Source: Streptomyces sp. NBS 14/10 (GTDB lineage: Bacteria > Actinomycetota > Actinomycetes > Streptomycetales > Streptomycetaceae). Taken from it: DNA of 64,000 nucleotides. The position numbers were made by a program, and so were the translations under genes. How positions within the stretch are numbered: the stretch's first letter is position 1; each line of letters starts with the position of its first letter. The stretch spans positions 488,130 to 552,129 of the forward strand of contig NZ_NCSM01000004.1 in NCBI RefSeq assembly GCF_002224125.1. The letters run 5' to 3'. Below the pieces are notes generated by a model, which saw nothing but the letters and a program-made list of their open reading frames with translations, had not been told where the DNA came from and ran no database searches. Shown one piece after another: positions 16,094-25,151 of the stretch.

Positions 16094-17295
16094 AGCCGCT
16101 GGAGGGGATCCGCGTCCTGGAAGTCGCCATGTACGGCTTCGTGCCCTCGGCCGGCGCCGTGCTCGCCGACTGGGGCGCCGACGTGGTCAAGGTGGAGCAC
16201 GCGGTCAACGGCGACCCGCAGCGCGGACTGCGCCGGACCGGCAGTTTCGTGGTGGAGGGCGACCCCAACCCGAACATCGCGCACGCCAACCGCGGCAAGC
16301 GCTCCCTCGGTCTGGACATCGCCACGCCCGAGGGCCGCGGGGTGCTGTACGAGCTGGCCAAGGGCGCGGACGTGTTCCTCACCAGCTTTCTGCCCGCCGC
16401 CCGCGCACGCTTCGCCATCGACATCGCCGACATCCGCGCCGTGAACCCGCGGATCGTCTACGCCCGGGGCACGGCGCTGGGCCCGCGCGGCCCCGAGTCC
16501 GGCAAGGGCGGCTACGACATGACCGCCTTCTGGGCCCGCGCCGGCACGGCCGCCAGCATCACCCCGCCCGGCACCGACGGCATGGTCAGCCCGCCAGGAC
16601 CCGCCTACGGCGACACCATCTCCGGCACCAACCTGGCCGGCGGCATCGCCGCCGCGCTGCTGCGCCGCGAACGCACCGGCGAGCCGAGCGTGGTGGACGT
16701 CTCCCTGCTGGGCAGCGGTCTGTGGGCGATGGGCCACGCCATCGGCCTGTCCCTGCACCTCGACCGGGCGTGGGAGGGCATCGCCCCGAGCGGGCACGGC
16801 TCGCCCACCAACCCCCTGTCCGGGCTGTACCGTACCGCCGACGACCGGTACGTCTCCTTCGTCATGCTCCAGCCGGCGAGGTTCTGGGCGAACGTATGCC
16901 ACTGCCTCGGCCGACCCGACCTCGCCGACGATCCGCGCTTCGCCACCGCCGAGTCGATCGCCGAGCACACGGCGGACGCGGTGAAGATCCTCCGCGAGAC
17001 CGTCGCGACCCGCACCCTCGCCGAATGGTCCGAGAGCCTTGCCGCGCTCGACGGCCCCTGGGCGCCGGTCCAGGACACCCTGCAGGCCGCCGCCGACGCA
17101 CAGGTGCGCGCCAACGGCTACGTCGGACAGGCCGGCGAACTCGAACTGGTCGCCAGCCCAGTCCAGTTCGACGTGCGGGACACCCGGCTCGAACCCGCCC
17201 CCGAGTTCGCCGCGCACACCGAGCAGATCCTCACCGAGCTCGGCTACGACTGGGACCGCATCCTCGCCCTCAAGGCCCGGGGCGCGATCACCTGA
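16090..17295 (+). CDS. CaiB/BaiF family (class III) CoA-transferase
   Basis: 401 aa from GTG 16090 (4-bp overlap). N-terminal LEGIRVLEVAMYGFVPSAGA, then ADWGADVVKVEH and NRGKRSLGLDI are diagnostic of the family. Class III enzymes move CoA between carboxylates by an Asp-linked mixed anhydride, saving ATP. In the order SDR, ALDH, CoA-transferase it probably activates the acid produced by the aldehyde dehydrogenase. A second member of the family is encoded at 37872-38915. Confidence 0.9.
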   Translation: MKPLEGIRVLEVAMYGFVPSAGAVLADWGADVVKVEHAVNGDPQRGLRRTGSFVVEGDPNPNIAHANRGKRSLGLDIATPEGRGVLYELAKGADVFLTSFLPAARARFAIDIADIRAVNPRIVYARGTALGPRGPESGKGGYDMTAFWARAGTAASITPPGTDGMVSPPGPAYGDTISGTNLAGGIAAALLRRERTGEPSVVDVSLLGSGLWAMGHAIGLSLHLDRAWEGIAPSGHGSPTNPLSGLYRTADDRYVSFVMLQPARFWANVCHCLGRPDLADDPRFATAESIAEHTADAVKILRETVATRTLAEWSESLAALDGPWAPVQDTLQAAADAQVRANGYVGQAGELELVASPVQFDVRDTRLEPAPEFAAHTEQILTELGYDWDRILALKARGAIT

Positions 17296-17351
17296 CCCTC
17301 ATCCGAAGTCTCTCTCGGACGCCACTGTCCGAGCCTCCCCGAGGAGGCACC

Positions 17352-18755
17352 ATGCGCAGACTGCTCATCGGCGCGGTCACCGCGGTCGCGGTGCTGCTGG
17401 CCGGCTGCTCCACCCGCTCCGACGACGACACCGACACCGCCCGCTCGACGAGCCCCGCCGCGGGCGCCTCCTCCAAGGCGAACGGCGACTTCGGCACCCT
17501 GAAGAACGTATGCGGCCCCGGCACCGCCGAGGCGTCGAACGCCGCATCGAACGCCGCATCGGATGTCCAGGGCGTCACCGACAAGAAGATCCAGGTCGGC
17601 GTCATGACCGACATGGGATTCACCAAGAAGTCCGAATTCGTGGACGCCGCCGAGGTGTTCACCTCCTGGTGCAACGACGCGGGCGGCATCAACGGCCGCG
17701 AGATCGCCCCCGTGACGCGCGACACCAGGCTCATGGAGGTCCGCCAGCGCACCCTGGAGGCCTGCAAGGCGGACTTCGCCCTGGTCGGCGGCGGCGCGGC
17801 GCTGGACAGCCTCGGCGTCAAGGACCGGCTGAAGTGCCTCCTGCCGAACTTCCCCGGCCAGTCCAGCCAGATCGGCGCCATCGGGTCCGACCTCCAGGTC
17901 ATCGCCGCCGCACCGATCGCCGGGTACTTCCAGTACTCCGGCTACTACACCTGGCTGCTGAAGGAGAAGTACCCCGGCTCGGCGCGGAAGGTCGGGATCA
18001 TCGCGGGCGACTCCCCCGTCACCAAGGTCATGGCCGCCCAGTTCACGGAGGCGGTCGAAGGGCTCGGCGGCAAGGTCGACTACAGCGATCTGTACCCGGC
18101 GTCCGGCGTCGCCGACTGGACGCCGTACGCCCAGTCCATCAAGAAGAACGGCGTCAAGGGCCTGATCTTCCTCGGCGACTTCGCGAGCCTCGCCAAACTC
18201 GAGCAGGCGCTCACCAACATCGGCTACGCGCCCGACTGGATCGACGCCAACAGCAACGTCTACGGCCCCGCCTTCACCCAACTGGCCGGCCCGGCCCTCG
18301 CCAAGCAGCACAACTACGCCGAGCTGTTCGCCACCGTCCCGGTGGAGAGCGCGGCCGACAGCCCCGCCACCCAGCAGGTGATCGACCTGTTCAAGCAGTA
18401 CGCGCCCGGCAAACAGGTCACTTACCCGGCGCTGCGCGCCTTCTCCGCCTGGCTGCTGTTCGCCACCGCCGCCCGTGACTGCGCCGAGCTCACCCGCACG
18501 TGCGTATACGACAACGCGCGCAAGAACACCGACTGGACGGCGGGCGGCCTCCAGGCCCCCTTCGACCTGACGTCGAAGGAGCCGCCCACGTGCTACCTGG
18601 TCGTCGAGGCGACCACCAAGGGGTGGCGGGCGGCCGACTTCAAACCGGACAAGGGCGCCTTCCGCTGCGATGCGCCCGCCTACAAGTACCGGGGCGACTA
18701 CGGCAAGCCGGTCACCCTCGCCGACGTCGGCAAGTCCCTGTCCGATCTGACCTGA
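17352..18755 (+). CDS. Liv-type ABC importer substrate-binding lipoprotein
   Basis: 467 aa. A signal peptide with lipobox LLAGC (Cys near residue 20) is followed by a Ser/Ala/Thr-rich linker with a short SNAASNAAS repeat. The periplasmic-binding type I domain then follows (KIQVGVMTDMGFTKKSEF, then GGINGREIAPVTRDTR). The family delivers hydrophobic amino acids, amides or aromatic and other acids to LivHMGF transporters. No permease is adjacent; a fused LivH-LivM permease and two ATPases without a binding protein are encoded at 49566-53075, so the two loci probably form one importer. Confidence 0.9.
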   Translation: MRRLLIGAVTAVAVLLAGCSTRSDDDTDTARSTSPAAGASSKANGDFGTLKNVCGPGTAEASNAASNAASDVQGVTDKKIQVGVMTDMGFTKKSEFVDAAEVFTSWCNDAGGINGREIAPVTRDTRLMEVRQRTLEACKADFALVGGGAALDSLGVKDRLKCLLPNFPGQSSQIGAIGSDLQVIAAAPIAGYFQYSGYYTWLLKEKYPGSARKVGIIAGDSPVTKVMAAQFTEAVEGLGGKVDYSDLYPASGVADWTPYAQSIKKNGVKGLIFLGDFASLAKLEQALTNIGYAPDWIDANSNVYGPAFTQLAGPALAKQHNYAELFATVPVESAADSPATQQVIDLFKQYAPGKQVTYPALRAFSAWLLFATAARDCAELTRTCVYDNARKNTDWTAGGLQAPFDLTSKEPPTCYLVVEATTKGWRAADFKPDKGAFRCDAPAYKYRGDYGKPVTLADVGKSLSDLT

Positions 18756-18775
18756 CCCCGAGGGAGATGAGCCAG

Positions 18776-18967
18776 GTGAAGGTACGCGTCGACCCCGAGC
18801 GCTGCCAGGGCCACACCCTGTGCGCGATGCGCGCCCCGGAGGTGTTCGAGCTGAGCGAGATCGACGGGCACTCCTCGCCGGTCGCGGAGGAGGTGCCCAC
18901 CGGCCAGGAGAGCGCGGTCGTCGAGGCCGTCCGCTCCTGTCCCGAGCGCGCCATCAGCGTCACCTGA
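18776..18967 (+). CDS. 3Fe-4S-type ferredoxin (P450 partner)
   Basis: 63 aa from GTG 18776 (MKVRVDPERCQGHTLCAM). I prefer it to ATG 18767 because AGGGAG then lies nine bases upstream. Cysteine pattern C-x5-C near the N-terminus and a C-terminal Cys-Pro (RSCPERAISV) match single-cluster ferredoxins that feed actinobacterial P450s. The P450 gene starts 31 bp downstream, a very common pairing. A second ferredoxin/P450 pair lies at 55207-56708. Confidence 0.9.
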   Translation: MKVRVDPERCQGHTLCAMRAPEVFELSEIDGHSSPVAEEVPTGQESAVVEAVRSCPERAISVT

Positions 18968-18998
18968 GCGGCCACGAGGCACCGAAACGGAGGCACAC

Positions 18999-20375
18999 AT
19001 GACCGCACCGGACGCACCGGACACGACCGACGGCCGAGCCCGTAAACAACCCCGGGTCCACTTCGACCGGCACGCCCCCGAGTACCGGCACCGGTTCGAG
19101 GAGCAGACCCGGGAGTTCCACGCCCGCTGCCCGCTGGCCTGGTCCGATACCTACGGCGGACACTGGGTGGCCGCCGGCAACCGCGAGCTCCTGGCCCTCG
19201 CCCGGGCCGGCGACACCCTCTCCAACGACCACGACGTACACGGCGAGCGGCGGGGCTACCAGGGCATCAGCATCCCCGCGCCGCCCCGCGGCAGGGGCAT
19301 CCGGGGCGGTTTCCTGGAGATGGACCCGCCCGAACAGCGCGCCTACCGCAGCGCCCTCAACCCCTACCTCTCACCGGCGGCCGTCACGCGCTGGATCCCG
19401 TTCGTCGACGAGATCGCCCGCGCCTGCCTCGACGAGCGGATCGAGACCGGCCGGATCGACTTCGTCGACGACCTCGCCAACACCGTCCCCGCCGTTCTCA
19501 CCCTCGCCATGATGGGCATCCCGCTCAAGAAGTGGGAGCTGTACAACGAGCCCGCCCACTCCGGTGTCTACACCCCGCCCGACTCCCCGGAGATGGCCCG
19601 CGTGGTGCAGGCCCACCGGGCGATGCTCCAGGACATCGCGGCCACCATCCAGGACGTCCGCGCCCATCCGCGCCCCGGCCTGGCCGACGCCCTCGTCCGT
19701 ATGGAGATCGACGGCCGGGCCCCGGCCGAGGCGGACCTGGTCGGCGCCCTCGCGCTGCTCATCGGGGGCGGTTTCGACACCACCACCGCCCTGACCGCGC
19801 ACGCCCTGGAATGGCTCTCCCAGCACCCCGCCGAGCGCACCCGGCTCAGCCACGAGCGCGACACCCTGCTCGACACGGCCACCGAGGAGTTCCTGCGCTA
19901 CTTCACCCCGGCCCCCGGCGACGGCCGTACGGTCGCGCGGGACTGCGCCCTCGCGGGCGCCGAGTTCAAGGAGGGCGACCGGCTGTGGCTGTCCTGGGCG
20001 ATGGCCAACCGCGACCCCTCCGTCTTCCCCGACCCCGACCGCGTCGACCTGGCCCGCGGCGGCAACCGGCACACCGCGTTCGGCCTCGGCATCCACCGCT
20101 GCATCGGCTCCAACGTGGCCCGTACGGTCTTCAAACGGATGCTGGTCCATGTCCTCGACCGCATCCCGGACTTCGTATGCGACCCCGAGGGCACGGTCCA
20201 CTACCCGACCATCGGTGTCATCCAGGGCATGCGCCACCTCCCGGCCCGCTTCACCCCCGGCGAGCGCCTGGGCCCCGGCCTCGAAGAGACGCTGGTGACC
20301 CTCCAGCGGGCCTGTGACGAGCAGGGGCTCGCGGAGCCCGTCACCGTCCGCAGGGCGGAGGCGAAGATCCGTTGA
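18999..20375 (+). CDS. Cytochrome P450
   Basis: 458 aa, somewhat longer than the usual 400-410 aa soluble P450. The I-helix is GGGFDTTT, the K-helix ExxR is EEFLRY, and the heme-binding loop is FGLGIHRCIG with Cys near residue 368. About 60 residues follow the helix after the heme Cys, with an extended C-terminus (PGLEETLVTLQRACDEQG). It uses electrons from the ferredoxin encoded just upstream. The next gene begins inside its stop codon. Hydroxylation of the island substrate is inferred. Confidence 0.92.
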   Translation: MTAPDAPDTTDGRARKQPRVHFDRHAPEYRHRFEEQTREFHARCPLAWSDTYGGHWVAAGNRELLALARAGDTLSNDHDVHGERRGYQGISIPAPPRGRGIRGGFLEMDPPEQRAYRSALNPYLSPAAVTRWIPFVDEIARACLDERIETGRIDFVDDLANTVPAVLTLAMMGIPLKKWELYNEPAHSGVYTPPDSPEMARVVQAHRAMLQDIAATIQDVRAHPRPGLADALVRMEIDGRAPAEADLVGALALLIGGGFDTTTALTAHALEWLSQHPAERTRLSHERDTLLDTATEEFLRYFTPAPGDGRTVARDCALAGAEFKEGDRLWLSWAMANRDPSVFPDPDRVDLARGGNRHTAFGLGIHRCIGSNVARTVFKRMLVHVLDRIPDFVCDPEGTVHYPTIGVIQGMRHLPARFTPGERLGPGLEETLVTLQRACDEQGLAEPVTVRRAEAKIR

Positions 20376-22027
20376 GCGGCACACCGGGAGCCGTCCGTCC
20401 ACAGCCGCAGACCACCCAGGAGACCGAGTTCTTCTGGACCTCCGGCCGCGGCGGACGGCTCCGCTTCCGGTCCTGCGCCACCTGCCGCGGCCTGATCCAC
20501 CCACCGCAGCCCGTCTGCCGCCACTGCCGGAGCCATGACACGGACATCCGTGAGGTGTCCGGCCGGGCGACGCTGATCGGCTTCACCGTCAACCACCGCT
20601 TCCCGTTCCCGGGCCTGCCCACCCCCTTCGTCGTCGCCCAGGTGGCGATCGAGGAGGACCCGCGGATACGGCTGACGACCAACGTCGTCGACTGCGCCCC
20701 GGAGGACCTGCGGCTCGGGATGCACATGGAGGTGGCCTTCGAGCGGGCCGGTGAGGCGTGGCTGCCGCTGTTCCGGCCGTGCGCCGAACAGCCCGAACCA
20801 TCCCCCCTCCCCGCCGACGAGCCGATCCCCGAGACCCCTCGGGCCGCGCCTGTGCCGCGCAAGTTCGAGGAGCGCGCGGTCATCAGCGGCGCCGGAGCCT
20901 CCCGTATCGGCCGCCGCCTGTTGGTCCCGCCCCTCGAACTCACCGTCGAGGCCTGCGAGAAGGCCGTCGCCGACGCCGGGCTCACCCTCGACGACATCGA
21001 CGGCCTGTCCAGCTACCCCGGCGGCGGCGCCTACGGCGGCTTCGCCGAGGGCGGGGTGACCGCGCTGGAGTCCGCGCTCGGCATCCGCCCGGTGTGGCAC
21101 AACGGCGCGGCGGAGACCTTCGGCCCCGGCGGCTCGGTGATCGCCGCGATGCTCGCGGTGGCGGGCGGCCTCGCCCGCCATGTGCTGTGCTTCCGTACGG
21201 TCTGGGAGGCGACGTACGCCGAACTCCTGAAGCAGGGCCGGATCCGTATGCCGCCCTCGGCCGGCCCGGACGGCTGGTTCAAGCCCTTCGGCGCCGTCTC
21301 GCCCGCGATCATGCTGGCGATGAACGCCCAGCGGCATATGCACCGCTACGGCACCACCCGCGAAACCCTCGGCTGGATCGCCCTCAACCAGCGCGCCAAC
21401 GCCGCCCGCCACCCGGACGCGGTCTACCGCGCTCCGCTCACCATGGACGACTACCTCTCGGCGTGCCCCATCGCCACGCCCTTCGGGCTGTACGACTGCG
21501 ATGTGCCGTGCGACGCGGCGGTGGCGGTCGTCGTCTCCGCCGCCGAGACGGCCGCGGACGCGCCCAAGCCGCCCGTGCGGATCGAGGCCGTCGGCACGCG
21601 GATCGTGGAGCGCCCCGAATGGGACCAGGCATCCCTCACCCATGAGCCCCAGGTGCTCGGCCAGGCCGCCCATCTGTGGACCCGCACCGAGCTGCGCCCC
21701 ACCGACGTGGACGTGGCGCTGCTGTACGACGGCTTCACCTTCAACTGTCTGTCCTGGATCGAGGCGCTCGGTTTCTGTGGCATCGGCGAGGCCCGCGACT
21801 TCCTGGACGGCGGCAAGAACATCGCCCCCGACGGTCCGCTGCCGCTGAACCCGCACGGCGGGCAGCTCTCGCACGGCCGCACCCACGGCATGGGCCTGCT
21901 CCACGAGGCCGTACTCCAGCTGCGCGGCGAGGCCGGGGCGCGGCAGGTGGCGGGCGCGCGCACCGCGGTGGTCTCCAGCGGCGGCCTCACACCCAGCGGC
22001 GTACTCCTGCTCAGGACGGGCGCATGA
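20372..22027 (+). CDS. DUF35 (zinc-ribbon/OB-fold)-thiolase-like fusion, probable retro-aldolase or lipid-transfer protein
   Basis: 551 aa starting at TTG 20372, inside the P450 stop. Residues 20-136 are a DUF35 module with a zinc ribbon (Cys35, 38, 49, 52 in CATCRGLIHPPQPVCRHC). A Pro-rich linker (137-163) leads to a thiolase-like domain. That domain lacks the thiolase nucleophilic Cys (NGAAETFGPGGS) and carries YDGFT and GGQLSHGRTHGMG, as in Ltp2-type proteins. In steroid side-chain degradation the Ltp2 and ChsH2-DUF35 modules are on separate chains and cleave a beta-hydroxyacyl-CoA. Here both are on one chain. Confidence 0.85.
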   Translation: MSGTPGAVRPQPQTTQETEFFWTSGRGGRLRFRSCATCRGLIHPPQPVCRHCRSHDTDIREVSGRATLIGFTVNHRFPFPGLPTPFVVAQVAIEEDPRIRLTTNVVDCAPEDLRLGMHMEVAFERAGEAWLPLFRPCAEQPEPSPLPADEPIPETPRAAPVPRKFEERAVISGAGASRIGRRLLVPPLELTVEACEKAVADAGLTLDDIDGLSSYPGGGAYGGFAEGGVTALESALGIRPVWHNGAAETFGPGGSVIAAMLAVAGGLARHVLCFRTVWEATYAELLKQGRIRMPPSAGPDGWFKPFGAVSPAIMLAMNAQRHMHRYGTTRETLGWIALNQRANAARHPDAVYRAPLTMDDYLSACPIATPFGLYDCDVPCDAAVAVVVSAAETAADAPKPPVRIEAVGTRIVERPEWDQASLTHEPQVLGQAAHLWTRTELRPTDVDVALLYDGFTFNCLSWIEALGFCGIGEARDFLDGGKNIAPDGPLPLNPHGGQLSHGRTHGMGLLHEAVLQLRGEAGARQVAGARTAVVSSGGLTPSGVLLLRTGA

Positions 22028-22058
22028 CATCAGGACGCATGACTTCCGGGACGGCGGC

Positions 22059-22973
22059 ATGACCTCTCTCGAACCAGAACTCGCCACCCGCGTACACCAG
22101 CAGGTGGTGGACGTGCGGGGCGTCCCCGCCTCCGCGCTGGTCGCCGAGGCGCCCCGGCCACAGGCCGTGATCGTGGCCCTGCACGGCGGCGCCACCACCT
22201 CGGCCTACTTCGACCACCCGGGACACCCCCGGCTGTCCCTGCTGCGCACCGCCGCCGCGGCAGGTTTCACGGTCGTCGCCCTGGACCGCCCGGGCTACGG
22301 CAGCTCGGCCGGCCACGAGGAGCGTATGCGCACCCCCGAGCAGCGCACCGACTTCGCCTTCGAGGCCGTGGAGGCGCTGCTGGACGACCGCGAACGCGGG
22401 GTGGGTACGTTCCTCTGGGCGCACTCGGCGGGCGGCGAACTCACCGTGCGCATGGCGAGCGATCCGCGTGGCGCGCGGCTGCTCGGCGTGGAACTGGCCG
22501 GGATGGGCCGCAGCCACCATCCGAACGCGCTGAGCGCGATGGAGGAGTGGCGGCGCGATCCGGCCCGCACCCGGCCGAATCTGCGCCGGGCGCTGTGGCA
22601 CCCGCCGGACGCGTACCCGCCCGATGTGCACGGCGGCCGGCGCATCGGCGCCGCCTCACCCGCCTACGAGGGGCGCCGGGAGGGCTGGCAGGAGGAGTTC
22701 GCCCGGCTCGCGGCCCGCGTGGCGGTGCCGGTGCACCTCACCCTCGCCGAGCATGAGCAGGTGTGGGCCAATGGTCCGGAGGGCCTGGCCGACCTCGCCT
22801 CGATGTTCACCGGCTCGCCCCGCGTGGTGCCGCACGAGCAGGCGGGCGCGGGCCACAACACCAGCGTCGGCCGCACCGCCCTCGCCTACCATCTGCACGT
22901 CCTGGCCTTCGTCGAGGAGTGCGCGCTGGGCGTGCGGGCGCTGCCCACGGAGCGGGGGCGCCGCGATGGGTGA
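22059..22973 (+). CDS. Alpha/beta hydrolase
   Basis: 304 aa. Oxyanion motif LHGGATTSAYF, nucleophile elbow WAHSAGGELT (Ser near residue 127) and a C-terminal His in GAGHNTS outline a complete triad. The cap region (SPAYEGRREGWQEEF) is unassigned. The substrate could be an ester, lactone or C-C bond in the pathway. It sits between the DUF35-thiolase fusion and the DoxX gene in the long operon and overlaps the latter by 8 bp. Confidence 0.85.
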   Translation: MTSLEPELATRVHQQVVDVRGVPASALVAEAPRPQAVIVALHGGATTSAYFDHPGHPRLSLLRTAAAAGFTVVALDRPGYGSSAGHEERMRTPEQRTDFAFEAVEALLDDRERGVGTFLWAHSAGGELTVRMASDPRGARLLGVELAGMGRSHHPNALSAMEEWRRDPARTRPNLRRALWHPPDAYPPDVHGGRRIGAASPAYEGRREGWQEEFARLAARVAVPVHLTLAEHEQVWANGPEGLADLASMFTGSPRVVPHEQAGAGHNTSVGRTALAYHLHVLAFVEECALGVRALPTERGRRDG

Positions 22974-23466
22974 GGCGTCGGACGCGGCCCTGCTGGCCGT
23001 ACGGCTCGTGCTCGGCGCGGTCATGGTGGTGCACGGCTGGAACCACTGGCGCGGCGGGGGCGGTATCACCGGTACGGCACGCTGGTTCGCGGGCCTCGGG
23101 CTGACCCGCCCGCGCCTTCAGGCGTGGCTGAGCGTGCTCACCGAACTGGGCGCGGGCGCCCTGCTCATCGCCGGGCTGCTGACCCCGCTGGCCTGCGCGG
23201 CCGTGCTCTCGGTGATGCTGGTCGCCGGGCTGCTGGCGCACCGGCCGCACGGCTTCTTCGTCTTCAAGGAGGGCTACGAGTACGTCCTCGTCCTGGGCGT
23301 GCTCGCGGTGGCGCTCGGCGCCTGGGGACCTGGACAGTACGCGCTGGACGAGGCCGCCGGCATCGCGGTGACCGGATGGGCGGGCGCCGGGCTGGTGCTC
23401 GGGGTCGGCGCGGTCGCGACGGCGGGGCTGCTCGCCGTGTTCTGGCGGCCACGGAAGGCGGCCTGA
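22966..23466 (+). CDS. DoxX-family membrane protein
   Basis: 166 aa with four predicted membrane helices. The N-terminal RLVLGAVMVVHGWNHW helix and the motif GGGGITGTARWFAGLGL match the DoxX/DoxD-like family of small quinone-linked or redox membrane proteins. FVFKEGYEYVLVLGVLAVAL is the third helix. Its role in catabolic operons is not established; electron transfer near the P450 system is one possibility. ATG 22966 overlaps the hydrolase end. Confidence 0.82.
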   Translation: MGEASDAALLAVRLVLGAVMVVHGWNHWRGGGGITGTARWFAGLGLTRPRLQAWLSVLTELGAGALLIAGLLTPLACAAVLSVMLVAGLLAHRPHGFFVFKEGYEYVLVLGVLAVALGAWGPGQYALDEAAGIAVTGWAGAGLVLGVGAVATAGLLAVFWRPRKAA

Positions 23467-23566
23467 GGAGGGGAGGACTTCGGGCGGCCCGGTACGCCCC
23501 CTCGTCGCGCCGGGCGGTCGTCCGTAGGGTGAGCGGGCACCTGTCCAATGGCGGAAGGGGCGAGAC

Positions 23567-24163
23567 GTGGTGTCCGCACAGCGTGAGGAAATCCTTCAGG
23601 CGGCGCTGGAGGTCTTCGGCGCCCGCGGGTTCAAGGGCACCTCGATCGACGCGGTCGCCGAGCGCGTCGGCCTCACCCGGCAGGGCGTACTGCACTACTT
23701 CCCCAGCAAGAAGCGTCTGTTGCTGGAGATCATGGAGTTCCGCCAGCGGCGCGTCCGGGAGCATCTGTCCGACCGGCCGGTCGGCGAGGACTGGGCCGGC
23801 GACTTCGCCGAGGTCATCGCCTTCGAACTCGACCACCCCTGCTTCGCCACCGTCCACAACGTGATGGTCGCCGAGGCGATCACCGGTCAGGAGCCGGCCG
23901 CCGGATATGTACGGGACCGCTGCCGCTCCATCCAGGACCATCTCACCGAGCGGCTGATCGAGCGGTACGGGGAGCGGCTGCCCAGCGGCCTCGACGCGCG
24001 GACCGCGGCGACCGCCGTCCACTGTCTGATCGAGGGCGTCCACCAGCTGTGGCTCGTGGACCGGGACGCCGACCGCTATCCGCAGGTCATTCGCGAGGCG
24101 CTGTCCGCACTGCTCGGCACGGAGGTGGCCGACGGGCCTCAGCCATCCGCGACGAAGGGGTAG
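23567..24163 (+). CDS. TetR-family transcriptional regulator
   Basis: 198 aa from GTG 23567 (ribosome site GGAAGG). Standard TetR HTH: ILQAALEVFGARGFKGTSID, then GLTRQGVLHYFPSKKRLLLE. The ligand domain contains ATAVHCLIEGVHQLWLVD. It lies 100 bp after the DoxX gene at the end of the long operon and converges with, and overlaps by 25 bp, the dehydrogenase gene at 24139. No island palindrome is visible directly in front of it, so it may read a different site. Confidence 0.9.
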   Translation: MVSAQREEILQAALEVFGARGFKGTSIDAVAERVGLTRQGVLHYFPSKKRLLLEIMEFRQRRVREHLSDRPVGEDWAGDFAEVIAFELDHPCFATVHNVMVAEAITGQEPAAGYVRDRCRSIQDHLTERLIERYGERLPSGLDARTAATAVHCLIEGVHQLWLVDRDADRYPQVIREALSALLGTEVADGPQPSATKG

Positions 24164-24990
24164 ATACGGGTGAAGTCGGCGCCCGGTTCCGCGGCGGAGA
24201 ACGCCTGCCACACCGTCTCCATGACGGAGGCCACCGCCGCGGCCCCGCCCAGCCTGCCCACTTCGCGCAGATACAGCCGTACGTCCTTGGCCATGAGCGT
24301 GTTGCTGAAGCCGGCGGCGTAGCGCCCGGTCAGCACCTCGTCGGGGAACTTGTCGGCAGTGGCGCCGCTGCGGCCGCTGGAGGCGTTGAGGACGTCCAGC
24401 ATCACGGCCATGTCCAGTCCGGCCGCCTGCCCGAAGGCCACGGCCTCGCTGGTGGCCGCGAGGGCGGTGGCGGACAGGAAGTTGTTGGCGAGCTTGAGCG
24501 CCTGCGCCTGCCCGGGCCGGTCGCCGACCCGGCGGCGGCGGTCGCTCAGCCCGGCCAGCACCGGTTCGACATGCGCGCAGTCCGCGTCCGGGCCGGCGTA
24601 CATGACCATCAGGGTGCGGTTGCGGGCCCCGGCGATCCCGCCGGACACCGGCGCGTCCACGTACGCCAGTTGCATGGCGGCCAGCTGCCGTGCGGCCGTC
24701 ACGCCGACCGTGGAGGTGTCCACGACGTGGGTGACGCGCCGGTCGCGGGTGCCCGCCAGCTCCCGTACCACCTGGGCGCAGACCTCGCCGTCCGGCAGGC
24801 TGAGCACCACGGTGTCCGCCGCCCGTGCCACGTCCGCCGGGCCCTGCGCCCACCGGGCGCCCGGCGGGGTGCGAGCGGGGCCGGCCGCGTCGTACGCGAC
24901 GACCTCGAAGCCCGAGCGCACCAGGTTCGACGCCAGCACACCGCCCATGTTGCCCAGCCCCACGAACCCGACAGTCCCGCGCCCGTTCAT
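24139..24990 (-). CDS. 3-hydroxyisobutyrate dehydrogenase family oxidoreductase
   Basis: 283 aa from ATG 24990 (MNGRGTVGFVGLGNMGGVLA). The N-terminal Rossmann GLGNMGG, the substrate motif DAPVSGGIAGARNRTLMVM and the catalytic Lys in LKLANNFLSATALAATSEAV identify the beta-hydroxyacid dehydrogenase family. It oxidises beta-hydroxy acids with NAD(P). It is transcribed alone on the minus strand. Its promoter region is shared with the Rieske oxygenase gene and holds two 12-bp direct repeats and a degenerate island operator. Confidence 0.88.
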   Translation of the reverse strand: MNGRGTVGFVGLGNMGGVLASNLVRSGFEVVAYDAAGPARTPPGARWAQGPADVARAADTVVLSLPDGEVCAQVVRELAGTRDRRVTHVVDTSTVGVTAARQLAAMQLAYVDAPVSGGIAGARNRTLMVMYAGPDADCAHVEPVLAGLSDRRRRVGDRPGQAQALKLANNFLSATALAATSEAVAFGQAAGLDMAVMLDVLNASSGRSGATADKFPDEVLTGRYAAGFSNTLMAKDVRLYLREVGRLGGAAAVASVMETVWQAFSAAEPGADFTRIYPFVADG

Positions 24991-25048
24991 CCGCCATCTC
25001 CTCCGCCGGTAGCCCGTAGCCGGGGTGCAGGGCACGGCCCTGAACACC

Positions 25049-25076
25049 CATCATTGCCAGACACCATCATTGCCAG
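25049..25076. repeat. Two 12-bp direct repeats CATCATTGCCAG
   Basis: Copies at 25049-25060 and 25065-25076 with a 16-bp period, in the divergent promoter region between the hydroxyacid dehydrogenase (24990) and the Rieske oxygenase (25152). They are distinct from the island palindrome that follows at 25082. They may bind a second regulator. Confidence 0.5.
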
Positions 25077-25081
25077 TTTAC

Positions 25082-25096
25082 GGAAATGGTATTCTC
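25082..25096. promoter_or_regulatory. Degenerate island operator, GGAAAT-GGT-ATTCTC
   Basis: Right half-site exact and left half four of six, with a GGAGAA...TTTCC character when read on the other strand. It lies 56 bp upstream of the Rieske oxygenase ATG. Confidence 0.5.
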
Positions 25097-25151
25097 CGAT
25101 TTTGAGATCACTGTTATCTTTGCGGGGTCAACCGACCGGAGGTTCCGACCC

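Noticed and set aside
15972..18755. Very long open frames in alternative phases and on the opposite strand throughout the window
   Set aside because: High third-position GC suppresses stop codons in shadow frames. These translations are Arg/Pro/Ala-rich, lack domains, and overlap well-supported genes.
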